A stretch of DNA of 45,300 bases, from NCBI GenBank assembly GCA_028683955.1, contig JAQUGR010000010.1, forward strand, positions 1 to 45,300, in the 5' to 3' direction. How positions within the stretch are numbered: position 1 is the first letter of the stretch; every line of letters starts with the position of its first letter. This document shows, piece after piece, positions 7,889 to 16,145 of the stretch. The position numbers and the translations under genes are program-made. The notes below the pieces were generated by a model. That model worked only from the letters and a program-made list of their open reading frames with translations. It was not told the origin of the DNA and did no database searches. This DNA comes from Bacillota bacterium. Its GTDB lineage: Bacteria; Bacillota; TC1.

Positions 7889-7906
7889 CATCCTGCATGC
7901 AGGATG
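7889..7906. promoter_or_regulatory. perfect 18-bp palindrome, candidate operator
   Basis: CATCCTGCATGCAGGATG is its own reverse complement. It begins 13 bp after the -10 box, so it covers the expected start of transcription, and ends about 17 bp before the amidohydrolase ATG. That position fits a repressor site. The GntR-family regulator encoded within the cluster is the natural candidate ligand; this is inference. Confidence 0.6.
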
Positions 7907-7923
7907 CAAGAAAGGAAAGTTAA

Positions 7924-9321
7924 ATGATTAAGGTTGATTTAATAATTAAAAATATAATGATTGTTACAGTTAATGAAAAAAGAGAACTTATAAATAATGG
8001 ACTAGTGGCTATTAAAGGTCAAAAATTTGTAGCCGTTGGAAAAACAGAAGAACTTGAAACTAAATACGAAGCTGATAAAGTAATAGATGGAGAAGGTAAA
8101 GCTCTTTTTCCAGGGTTTATAAGCTTACATAGTCATTTATTCCAAAATTCTTTAAAAGGATTAGGAAGAGATAAAAGTTTATTTGATTGGTTAGATGCAT
8201 CAGTTAGAAAAGCCTATGGCTTTATAGATTATAATCTTATTCTTGCCGCAGCTACTGCAGGTTGTTTAGAGAATTTGAATACAGGTGCAACCACAATTCT
8301 AGATTACCAATATTGCCACGCCCATGAAATGGGTCTAGACAATGCGGTTGTTGAAGCATTCAAGCGAACAGGCATAAGAGGGATATTAGGCAGAGGACAT
8401 ACAAAAGTAGTTAATTACCCAGGCTTACCACCTTGTCCTATTGATGAAACAGAAGATATGTTTTTTGCAGATGTTGATCGTCTGCTTGATGAATTAAAAG
8501 ATGAAGAACGTATCTCTCTTGCCTTAGCTCCTGGAATTATCTGGGACTTGAGCGAAGAAGGCTTTAAAAAGTGTGCAGAATATTCAGAAAAATATAATAT
8601 GAATGTTACCATGCATACTTTAGAATCTGGTGATGATGATGCTTTTTCAATTGAAAAGTATGGTAAAACTACAATGGAATTTCTAGAATCAACAGGAGTA
8701 TTATCCAATCGTTTTATAGCAGTACATTGTGTACAAATGAATGAAAGCGATTTCAATATATTTAAGAAACATGAATTAAATGTTTGTCATTGTCCAATGT
8801 CTAATATGATTCTTGGTAGCGGTTTTGCACCAGTACCAAGAATGATAAAGGAAGGCTTGAATGTAGGACTTGGGGCTGATGGTTCAGCTAGCAGTGATAC
8901 TCAAAGCTATTTAGAACAACTAAAAGCGGCATCTCTAGTACATAAAGGGAATCTTAAAGATCCTACTGTAATGCCTGCTGAATTAGTGATAGAGATGGCA
9001 ACTATAAATGGAGCAAAAGCTCTAGGGTTGTCCGATAAAATTGGTTCAATTGAAGTTGGCAAACTTGCAGATTGCTTTATTTTTACACCACATACATTGT
9101 CTTCATGTCCGGTTGCTGATCCGATAGCTGCTATTGTATATTCGTCAGAACCAGACAATATTGAAACAGTTATAGTTGGTGGTGAAATAGTAAAAGAAAA
9201 CAATATATTAATAAAATGGTCTAAGGACGATGCAATAAAAGATTTGGTTGAAAGAGCCAAAGACTTAAGAGAAACTGTTTCTTTAGAAGAAACAAAATGG
9301 GGCCAAATTTCATCACTATAA
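7924..9321 (+). CDS. COG0402 amidohydrolase / aminohydrolase (guanine- or pterin-deaminase-like)
   Basis: A 465-residue metal-dependent deaminase of the amidohydrolase superfamily (SsnA / TRZ-ATZ / SAH-deaminase branch). A small beta-sandwich surrounds a TIM barrel. Metal and catalytic residues are visible: His69-x-His71 (LHSHLFQ), His231 and Glu234 (MHTLE), His268 (AVHCVQ), and Asp319 (GLGADGSASSD). Family members deaminate guanine, 8-oxoguanine, isoxanthopterin, cytosine, SAH or triazines, so a ring C-NH2 or C-Cl substrate is likely, but the exact one cannot be read from the sequence. It has its own -10 box and operator-like palindrome and is followed by the BMP transporter genes. The ribosome site is GAAAGGAAAG. 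Confidence 0.9.
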   Translation: MIKVDLIIKNIMIVTVNEKRELINNGLVAIKGQKFVAVGKTEELETKYEADKVIDGEGKALFPGFISLHSHLFQNSLKGLGRDKSLFDWLDASVRKAYGFIDYNLILAAATAGCLENLNTGATTILDYQYCHAHEMGLDNAVVEAFKRTGIRGILGRGHTKVVNYPGLPPCPIDETEDMFFADVDRLLDELKDEERISLALAPGIIWDLSEEGFKKCAEYSEKYNMNVTMHTLESGDDDAFSIEKYGKTTMEFLESTGVLSNRFIAVHCVQMNESDFNIFKKHELNVCHCPMSNMILGSGFAPVPRMIKEGLNVGLGADGSASSDTQSYLEQLKAASLVHKGNLKDPTVMPAELVIEMATINGAKALGLSDKIGSIEVGKLADCFIFTPHTLSSCPVADPIAAIVYSSEPDNIETVIVGGEIVKENNILIKWSKDDAIKDLVERAKDLRETVSLEETKWGQISSL

Positions 9322-9432
9322 TTTCCATTCCTGGATTTCGCTGTATGTGGTCAAAAGACAACATTACAGATTAAATCATATAAATCAGTCAATCTTGGTA
9401 ATAAAATTACCGAAAAAAAAGGAGGAAAGAAA

Positions 9433-10482
9433 ATGAAAAAAATTATTTCCCTATTACTTGTTCTATTAGCAGGCTTAATGGTTACTGCTTGTAGCGGAAG
9501 TGACACAAAGACAGAAACCCTAAAAGCTGCTTTGTTAACTGGTGGACCAGTTAATGACGGTGGTTGGAACCAAATGGCTTATGAAGGCCTAATGGGACTA
9601 GAAGACATTGGCTATGAAGTGAGCAATACTGAAAATGTTCAACAAGATGGCCAAAAACAAGCACTTCAAGCTTATTGTGATCAAGGCTATAACTTAGTTA
9701 TAGGTCATGGTTATGAGTGGGGCGATGCTTTAACAGAAATGGCTAACAAATACCCAGACATTAAATTCTTGCAAATTGGCGGGAATGCTGGTGGTAAAGT
9801 TCCTAACTTAACATCAGGTGAGTTCAAATCTTACGAACTAGGTTATATTGGTGGTAAAATTGCCGCTGCTACAACTACAACTAAAAAATTCGGATTTATT
9901 GGAGCTGCAAAAATACCTACATTAATTGCTGAAATTACAGCTATTAAAGGCGCTATCAAAGATTCTGATCCTACAATAACAGTAGCAGAAATTTATACTG
10001 GTAGCTGGACAGATGTTGCTGCTGGTAAAAAAGCTGCAGAACAAATGATAAATCAAGGTATTGATACTATTTTAGGAATTGGTGATGCATGCGATGCTGG
10101 TGCTATTCAAGCAATTGATGAAGCTAATGCTGCAGGCAAAGATGTTAAATTTATTGGTTGGACTGGTGATTTCTACAGTGCTTACCAAAAAGACTTTATT
10201 GTTACTTCATGTATACAAGATGTACAAGGCGTAATTAAAACAATTGGTCAAGAAGTTAAAGATGATAAATTTGTTTCAAGATACTGGTTACCAGATGTTG
10301 CATCAGGAATGCTACACATTGGTGAATGGTCACCAACAGCTACAGATGCTCAAAAAGCAGCTGGAGAAGCAGCTGTTCAAGACATAAAAGACGGTAAAGT
10401 TACACCTAGATCAATATTTGATCTTGCTGGTGTACCTGCTAGTGAATACTATGATGCACAAGAATTAGTTTATTCAAAATAA
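9433..10482 (+). CDS. BMP-family ABC transporter substrate-binding lipoprotein
   Basis: A 349-residue extracytoplasmic solute receptor. The signal peptide ends in a lipobox (VTAC) with the lipid-anchored Cys20. The mature part has the BMP/PnrA/Med family features: GGPVNDGGWNQMAYEGL near the N-terminus, IGHGYEWGDALTEMA, the GFIGAAKIPT hinge segment, and GIGDACDAGAIQAIDEA. Characterised relatives bind purine nucleosides (TmpC/PnrA) or riboflavin (RfuA), so the ligand is probably a nucleoside-like heterocycle. The strong AAAGGAGGAAAG ribosome site and the downstream hairpin suggest higher expression than the rest of the transporter, as usual for binding proteins. Confidence 0.93.
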   Translation: MKKIISLLLVLLAGLMVTACSGSDTKTETLKAALLTGGPVNDGGWNQMAYEGLMGLEDIGYEVSNTENVQQDGQKQALQAYCDQGYNLVIGHGYEWGDALTEMANKYPDIKFLQIGGNAGGKVPNLTSGEFKSYELGYIGGKIAAATTTTKKFGFIGAAKIPTLIAEITAIKGAIKDSDPTITVAEIYTGSWTDVAAGKKAAEQMINQGIDTILGIGDACDAGAIQAIDEANAAGKDVKFIGWTGDFYSAYQKDFIVTSCIQDVQGVIKTIGQEVKDDKFVSRYWLPDVASGMLHIGEWSPTATDAQKAAGEAAVQDIKDGKVTPRSIFDLAGVPASEYYDAQELVYSK

Positions 10483-10490
10483 TATAAGTT

Positions 10491-10518
10491 GGAGATAAGA
10501 GGGTTACCTCTTATCTCC
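10491..10518 (+). terminator. intercistronic hairpin after the binding-protein gene (partial terminator or mRNA stabiliser)
   Basis: A perfect 12-bp stem: GGAGATAAGAGG (10491-10502), GTTA loop, CCTCTTATCTCC (10507-10518). Only a short non-T stretch follows, so read-through is expected. Such hairpins after binding-protein genes commonly protect the upstream mRNA from 3' decay and lower downstream expression. Confidence 0.65.
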
Positions 10519-10542
10519 TCTTAACCTAAGGGGAGGTTAGTA

Positions 10543-12066
10543 ATGGAAACTGTTTTAAAGGTTGAAAACCTATCTAAAATATTTCCAAAAGTTGTAGCTA
10601 ACGATAATGTATCCTTTGATTTAAAAAAGGGCGAAATTGTTGCGATACTAGGAGAAAATGGTGCTGGTAAAAGCACTCTTATGAACTGTCTATATGGAAT
10701 TTATCATCCAACAAAGGGCGATATTTATATTAAAGGTGAAAAAGTTAAATTAACAAAAATTGAAGATGCAGAAGCATTAGGTATAGGGATGGTTCACCAA
10801 CACTTTATGTTGGTTGAAGACCTTACGGTTGCTGAAAATATAATTTTAGGCAGAAAAACTGGAATTACACCATATTTAGATTTAAAAAAAGTTGAAAAAG
10901 CTGTTAAAGAACTATCTGATAGATATAATTTTGGTTTAAATCCAAAATCTAAAATTAAAGATTTATCTGTAGGGACTAGACAGAGAGTAGAAATTTTAAA
11001 AATGTTATATAGAAATGCTGATATTTTAATTCTTGATGAGGCAACAGCAGTTCTTACACCACAAGAAACTGTGGAACTATTTAAAACTTTAAAACATTTT
11101 GTTGATGAAGGCAAATCTATTTTAATGATTACTCATAAACTTGAAGAAGTTATGGAATTAGCAGATAGAGTAGTAGTTTTAATTGATGGTAAAATGGCTG
11201 GATCAGTTAATAGGGTTGATACAAACCCTAGACAATTAGCGAATATGATGGTTGGTCGAGACGTTCTAATGGATTTTGATATCAAACCGGTTGTTCATGA
11301 CAATTTGATCTTACAGGTTAAAAACCTGACTGTAAAAAACAACCATGGACTAGAAAAAATTAAAAATTTATCTTTCGAAATAAAACAAGGCGAAATATTA
11401 GGAGTTGCCGGAGTTGATGGTAACGGACAAGCGGAGCTAGCAGAAGCCTTAACCGGCTTAATGAAAATTGACAAAGGTGAGATAGTAATAGGCGAAAAGG
11501 TGTTTACACACTTGAAACCTAAGATGATATATGAACAAGGAATGTCTCATATTCCTCAAGATAGACATGAAAGAGGATTGGTTCTAGATATGACAGTAAA
11601 TGAAAATCTAGCATTGGAAGGCATATCACATGTTCCTTTTAGTTACAATGGAATTATTGATTTCAAGTATATAAAAAGTCACGGTAAAGCAATGATAAAA
11701 GATTATAATATTAAATGCTATGATGGTTCTTGTCCAACAAAGGAATTATCTGGTGGCAATCAACAAAAAGTAATTGTAGCTAGAGAAATTGATAGAAAAC
11801 CTAATATAATTATAGCAGTCCAACCAACTAGAGGTCTGGATATTGGTGCTACAGAATTTGTTAGAAATAAACTATTAGAAGAAAAAGAACGAGGCGCAGC
11901 AGTATTACTTATTTCTACAGAATTAGAAGAAATATTGATGGTTTCAAATAGGATAGCTGTTATTCATGAAGGAGAATTTATGGGAGTTATCGATAATAAA
12001 AATGTAGATATTCTTGAATTAGGATTAATGATGACTGGTATGAGGGGGGATAAGGATGAAAAATAG
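10543..12066 (+). CDS. BMP-type ABC transporter ATP-binding protein (two fused ATPase domains)
   Basis: A 507-residue protein with two ATPase halves, like YufO/NupA and sugar RbsA-type ATPases. The first domain (about 1-235) has Walker A GENGAGKST, signature LSVGTRQRVEIL, and Walker B ILILDEATAVLTP. The second (about 250-500) has the degenerate Walker A GVDGNGQAEL, signature LSGGNQQKVIVARE, and IIAVQPTRGLDIGA in place of Walker B, all normal for this family. It energises uptake by the two following permeases. Its 3' end overlaps the first permease gene by 11 bases. Confidence 0.94.
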   Translation: METVLKVENLSKIFPKVVANDNVSFDLKKGEIVAILGENGAGKSTLMNCLYGIYHPTKGDIYIKGEKVKLTKIEDAEALGIGMVHQHFMLVEDLTVAENIILGRKTGITPYLDLKKVEKAVKELSDRYNFGLNPKSKIKDLSVGTRQRVEILKMLYRNADILILDEATAVLTPQETVELFKTLKHFVDEGKSILMITHKLEEVMELADRVVVLIDGKMAGSVNRVDTNPRQLANMMVGRDVLMDFDIKPVVHDNLILQVKNLTVKNNHGLEKIKNLSFEIKQGEILGVAGVDGNGQAELAEALTGLMKIDKGEIVIGEKVFTHLKPKMIYEQGMSHIPQDRHERGLVLDMTVNENLALEGISHVPFSYNGIIDFKYIKSHGKAMIKDYNIKCYDGSCPTKELSGGNQQKVIVAREIDRKPNIIIAVQPTRGLDIGATEFVRNKLLEEKERGAAVLLISTELEEILMVSNRIAVIHEGEFMGVIDNKNVDILELGLMMTGMRGDKDEK

Positions 12067-13162
12067 AGAAAATATTATCGCTCCAATATTTGGTCTGGTT
12101 GTAGGTATTCTAGTTTCAAGTTTATTGCTAATAATGTGGGGATCTAGCCCGCTAAAAGCATTTGAAGGACTTTATATAGGGTCATTTGGTACTTTAGGAG
12201 CTATATCAAACACACTAATAAAAGCCATCCCATTAATTATTGGTGGATTGGCAGTAATAATATCCTACAAGTCAGGTATCTTTAATGTTGGGGTAGAAGG
12301 ACAATTATTCTTTGGAGCTATGGGTGGTGCTGTTATTGCAACATTACCAATGTTTCAAGATTTACCTCCATTCATTTCAATACCATTATCAATAGTTGTT
12401 GCTATGATGTTTGGTGCAATACTAGGTTTTATTCCAGGTTATTTAAAAGCATATAGGGGAATAAACGAAGTTGTAGTTACCATGTTATTAAACTATATAA
12501 TTATATTCTTTTTAAGCCAACAAGTTCAACCTGGAGGATTTTTGCATGAACCAGGTGTTACAGCAAATCAATCAGCATATATACATGAAGGTATGAAATT
12601 ACCTTTGTTATTTAGTGGTGTGTTAACTAAGGTTCACATTGGTTTAATAATAGCTATAGTACTTGTTGTTATTGTATGGTTTGTTATGTCTAGATCATCT
12701 ATTGGCTTTAAGATGAAAGCTATTGGATTAAATCCAAAAGCTGCCCAATATGCAGGGATGAATATGAATTTCATACAAACTAATGTAATGATAGTAAGTG
12801 GTGCTATGGCTGGATTAGCCGGTGCTATTGAACTATTAGGTTATCACTATAGATTGGTAGAAAATTTCTCTCTTGGAATTGGATATAATGCAATAGCAGT
12901 AGCTCTCTTGGCTAACTTAAGCCCTATTGGTGTTGTACTTTCAGCAATTTTCTTTGGTGCCTTACAGGCAGGCAGTATTACAATGCAAATAGTTGCTGAT
13001 GTACCGGAGTCATTTACTAAACTGGTACAAGGTATTGTAGTTTTCTTTGTAATTGCCGGTGCAGTATTGCCAAAGATAATAAATAAAAAATTAACTATGA
13101 ATAGATTGGCAAAAGAAGCTCTTGAAGCTAATCAATTAGAGGAGGGTCAAGAAGATGCTTAA
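12056..13162 (+). CDS. ABC transporter permease (BPD_transp_2, nucleoside/riboflavin type), subunit 1
   Basis: A 368-residue integral membrane protein of the LivH/RbsC-type permease family, related to YufP/NupB. It has about 9-10 hydrophobic helices, the motif FNVGVEGQLFFGAMGG near residue 75, RGINEVVVTMLLNYI in the middle, and the EAA-like segment FKMKAIGLNPKAAQYAGMN with the following helices. The C-terminus is a charged cytoplasmic tail (EEGQEDA). It overlaps the ATPase gene by 11 bases and the second permease by 8 bases, so translation of the transporter is tightly coupled. Confidence 0.93.
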   Translation: MKNRENIIAPIFGLVVGILVSSLLLIMWGSSPLKAFEGLYIGSFGTLGAISNTLIKAIPLIIGGLAVIISYKSGIFNVGVEGQLFFGAMGGAVIATLPMFQDLPPFISIPLSIVVAMMFGAILGFIPGYLKAYRGINEVVVTMLLNYIIIFFLSQQVQPGGFLHEPGVTANQSAYIHEGMKLPLLFSGVLTKVHIGLIIAIVLVVIVWFVMSRSSIGFKMKAIGLNPKAAQYAGMNMNFIQTNVMIVSGAMAGLAGAIELLGYHYRLVENFSLGIGYNAIAVALLANLSPIGVVLSAIFFGALQAGSITMQIVADVPESFTKLVQGIVVFFVIAGAVLPKIINKKLTMNRLAKEALEANQLEEGQEDA

Positions 13163-14069
13163 TGCAATAATTTTATTTATATTAAGTGGATTGGTTATGG
13201 GTACACCTTTATTGATTATGAGCATGGGTGGAGTAATAACTGAAAGAAGTGGAACTCTTAATCTAGGACTTGAAGGAACTATGTTAACTGGAGCATTTTT
13301 TTCTTACTATTTTGCTATAACAACAGGAAGTGTTTGGTTAGGACTACTAGGTGGTATAGCTGGTGGACTTGTTATAGCTTTATTCCATGGTATAGCAATG
13401 ATTTACTGGAATACAAATCAGGTAGTAACAGCTGTTGCAATAAATATGGCAGCGCTTGGTATTACCAATACTTTGATGGGAAAATTCAGTATGACTACCT
13501 CAGCTGGTAATAACATTTCACCTGGATTTGAACCTCTATTTAAAATTAACCTTGGTGAAGCTATTATTGGTGTTAACTGGTTTTTTATTTTAGCACTTAT
13601 AATGATTCCACTAACTTGGTTTGTGATTCAAAAAACCACTATAGGTTTGGCTATAAGAGCAGTAGGAGAATATCCTACAGCAGCAGCAACTATGGGAATT
13701 AGAGTTAGAAGAGTAAGAATGTTATGTTTTCTTTATAGTGGAGCAATAGCAGCTTTAGCTGGTGCAGCCCTAACTATTGGTGATGTAAGGGTTTTTGTAA
13801 ACAACATGACAGCTGGTAAAGGTTTTATCGCTTTTGCTTGTATAGTATTTGGCCGTTATACTGCTATGGGAACAGCTTTTGGAGCATTGGTATTTGGTAT
13901 ATCAGAAGCTTTTAGAAACTACATTCAGATATTTGCTTGGTCTATTCCAGGTGGATATATGACCTCAATTATGATACCTTATATAATTACTTTATTATTA
14001 TTGATATTTTCTAAACAAGGAAATGCTCCTAAAGCATGGGCTATACCTTATGAGGGTGATGATAATTAA
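13155..14069 (+). CDS. ABC transporter permease (BPD_transp_2, nucleoside/riboflavin type), subunit 2
   Basis: A 304-residue membrane protein with about 8-9 helices, paired with the preceding permease (YufQ/NupC-like). Family marks are ITERSGTLNLGLEGTMLTGA near residue 30 and AIRAVGEYPTAAATMGIRV in the cytoplasmic coupling loop. The ribosome site GAGGAGGGTCAAG lies inside the end of the upstream gene. The lipoate-ligase-like gene starts 3 bp after its stop, tying the transporter transcriptionally to the catabolic genes. Confidence 0.93.
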   Translation: MLNAIILFILSGLVMGTPLLIMSMGGVITERSGTLNLGLEGTMLTGAFFSYYFAITTGSVWLGLLGGIAGGLVIALFHGIAMIYWNTNQVVTAVAINMAALGITNTLMGKFSMTTSAGNNISPGFEPLFKINLGEAIIGVNWFFILALIMIPLTWFVIQKTTIGLAIRAVGEYPTAAATMGIRVRRVRMLCFLYSGAIAALAGAALTIGDVRVFVNNMTAGKGFIAFACIVFGRYTAMGTAFGALVFGISEAFRNYIQIFAWSIPGGYMTSIMIPYIITLLLLIFSKQGNAPKAWAIPYEGDDN

Positions 14070-14071
14070 TT

Positions 14072-14716
14072 ATGAAAATAGAGAAATTCCCGGAATATAT
14101 TTTAGATGGATATATTAAGGAAAAACTAATTCATGAAGATATGTTTATCAATATTGAATATCAGAACAATACTTCTGTTGTATTAGGCAGAGTAACACCT
14201 CATACAAGTGATGTTAACTCGGAAAATTGTAAAACTGATAATATTTCGATATTTAGACGAAAAGGTGGAGGAGGCGCAGTCCTCCTTTTCCCTGGAGTTA
14301 CTATTATTAGCTGTAGCTTTAAAAAAGATCACAGAGTTGTAGACTTAATGAAATGCCTAGATGTTGCTGTGGAGAAAATTAAAGAAGGAATACTAAATTA
14401 TATACAGATACCTCTTGAAATTAGAGGTAATGGAGATTTATGTATTGAAGATAAAAAAATACTAGGTTCTAGTATATATAGTACAAAGGAATATATTACA
14501 TATTATTGTACTCTTATTATAAGAGGGAATATTAATTCTATTTCAAAATATCTTACCCATCCTTCTAAGGAACCTGATTATAGAAAAGGTAGAAGTCATG
14601 AAAATTTTATTACTACGATTGAAGCAAATGCAAAAATTAATAATGATAATGAACTATTCACTTCAATTAGAAAGTCTTTAGAGACTATTAAAATAAAAGA
14701 CATTTACCTAGATTAA
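14072..14716 (+). CDS. short lipoate-protein ligase / octanoyltransferase family protein
   Basis: A 214-residue BPL/LplA/LipB-fold protein that probably attaches lipoate or octanoate to the E2 subunit encoded downstream. It shows the RRKGGGGAV ligand-loop motif (62-70) and the catalytic-type Lys129 in EDKKILGSS. It lacks the C-terminal accessory domain of full LplA (about 330 residues), as in short ligases and octanoyltransferases. The position where LplA usually has HGTLL reads YYCTLII with Cys146; LipM and LipL use a catalytic Cys in this fold, but I cannot confirm that this Cys aligns with theirs. The gene is 3 bp after the permease and 21 bp before the regulator. Confidence 0.8.
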   Translation: MKIEKFPEYILDGYIKEKLIHEDMFINIEYQNNTSVVLGRVTPHTSDVNSENCKTDNISIFRRKGGGGAVLLFPGVTIISCSFKKDHRVVDLMKCLDVAVEKIKEGILNYIQIPLEIRGNGDLCIEDKKILGSSIYSTKEYITYYCTLIIRGNINSISKYLTHPSKEPDYRKGRSHENFITTIEANAKINNDNELFTSIRKSLETIKIKDIYLD

Positions 14717-14737
14717 CTAGGGGGGAAAAGAGGGGCT

Positions 14738-15394
14738 ATGGTTAAGAAATTTATGACAAAAACAGAATTTGCTTATAATGAGATAAAAGATAAAATTGGT
14801 CAAGGAATATATAAAATACATAATCTTTACACAATTGTTGATGTAGCTAATGAAATAGGAGTTAGTAGAACACCTGTAAGTGGGGCAATAAAAATTCTTG
14901 AATCTGAAGGATATGTAACTATATATCCAGGAGTAGGATTTAGGATAAAAGACTTATCACTTAGTGAAATTAAAGAAAGTTTATTGATTTCTGGCGCATT
15001 AGAAATAGTTGCTATGGATTATATTATTGACAGTAATATGATTTCTGAGAGTAAAAAAAGATTATGTAATGAGTATGTTGAAAATAGTATGAAAGCAATC
15101 AAAACTAGAGATGGTAAAAGCTATGTTGAATGCGCTGATAGATACCATGAAGTTCTATATGACATGGTAGATTTACCTAGTGTAAAAAATATATTAGCGG
15201 ATCATACATTCCTTCATAAATCCTTATATATAGAAGGAGTTAATAAATTTCCTGATGATGCTAATGAACTTGCAATAGATCATTTAAAAATTTTAGAAGC
15301 TATAATTGAAAAAAATAAGAAAAAAATCAGAGATGTTATTGAGGAACATGAACTCCATTGTTATATAATATTGGAGAAAGTTCTAGAAAGTTAG
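14738..15394 (+). CDS. GntR-family transcriptional regulator (FCD/FadR subfamily)
   Basis: A 218-residue one-component regulator. The winged-helix domain (about 8-75) contains IVDVANEIGVSRTPVSGAIKILESEGYV. The ligand-binding FCD domain (about 85-215) is all-helical and keeps the likely metal-binding pattern: Asp/His in CADRYHEVLY, His in IDHLKILEAI and His in EEHELHCY. Such regulators usually sense an organic acid or a pathway intermediate and repress their own cluster. The gene lies inside the operon. The 18-bp palindrome at 7889-7906 is the best candidate operator. The ligand is unknown. Confidence 0.9.
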   Translation: MVKKFMTKTEFAYNEIKDKIGQGIYKIHNLYTIVDVANEIGVSRTPVSGAIKILESEGYVTIYPGVGFRIKDLSLSEIKESLLISGALEIVAMDYIIDSNMISESKKRLCNEYVENSMKAIKTRDGKSYVECADRYHEVLYDMVDLPSVKNILADHTFLHKSLYIEGVNKFPDDANELAIDHLKILEAIIEKNKKKIRDVIEEHELHCYIILEKVLES

Positions 15395-15401
15395 GTGTAA
15401 A

Positions 15402-16133
15402 ATGAGAAGATTTGAAAACAAAGTAGCAATAGTAACTGGAGCAGCAAGAGGGCTAGGCGCACAGTATGCAACTGATTTAGCAAATGAAGGTGCAACAGTT
15501 GCCTTAATAGACATGGATGTTAATGGACTAGAGAACATGAAAAAAACTATAGAAGCAGCTGGTGGAAAAGCTTTAATTTATAAGGTTGATGTTAGTAATG
15601 CCAAAGCTGTAAAAGATTGCGTAGATGATATTGTAAAAACCGCAGGTGGTGTGGATATATTAATTAACAATGCAGCCTATTACAAAGGACAACCAGTGGT
15701 AGAAACATCTGTTGAAGATTGGGAGAAACAAATAAATATCAATTTAAATGGAACGTTCTACTTCACGAAAGCAGTTATACCATATATGCTAGAAAAGAAA
15801 TATGGAAAAGTATTAAATATTGCTTCAGCTGGAGCAAAAGTATTCTTCCCTGGTTTTGCAGCATATGGTGCTTCAAAAGGAGGTATAATAACCTTCTCAA
15901 ATATTCTTTCAGAAGAAGTTAAATACGATAACATTAATGTTAATTCAATATATTTAGGAATGGTAAACACAGAAAAAACTAGAGAAAGAATTGATTCAGA
16001 TTCTGCAGTGGTAATTCCTTTAGAGGAAATGTTACAACCACCAGAAGTATCAAAAGTAGTTCTTTTCTTGGTTTCTGACGATGCTGCTCCAATCAAAGGT
16101 GCTGCAATCGATGTATTCGGCAACAGATATTAG
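15402..16133 (+). CDS. short-chain dehydrogenase/reductase (SDR)
   Basis: A 243-residue classical SDR that oxidises or reduces an alcohol/ketone with NAD(P). Visible marks are the cofactor loop TGAARGLG (12-19), Asp37/Asp39 after the second strand (LIDMD; acidic, favouring NAD over NADP), NNAA (89-92), and the catalytic Ser142, Tyr155 and Lys159 (YGASK). Length is normal. It follows the regulator by 7 bp and precedes the first Mch-like gene by 13 bp. In this setting it may oxidise a hydroxyl on the substrate's side chain before cleavage by the E1 component; this is inference. Confidence 0.92.
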   Translation: MRRFENKVAIVTGAARGLGAQYATDLANEGATVALIDMDVNGLENMKKTIEAAGGKALIYKVDVSNAKAVKDCVDDIVKTAGGVDILINNAAYYKGQPVVETSVEDWEKQININLNGTFYFTKAVIPYMLEKKYGKVLNIASAGAKVFFPGFAAYGASKGGIITFSNILSEEVKYDNINVNSIYLGMVNTEKTRERIDSDSAVVIPLEEMLQPPEVSKVVLFLVSDDAAPIKGAAIDVFGNRY

Positions 16134-16145
16134 GGGGATAAGATA

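Noticed and set aside
9397-9411. GGTAAT-AAA-ATTACC hairpin before the BMP lipoprotein gene
   Set aside because: A 6-bp AT-rich stem with no T-run on the plus strand; too weak to call a terminator or operator.
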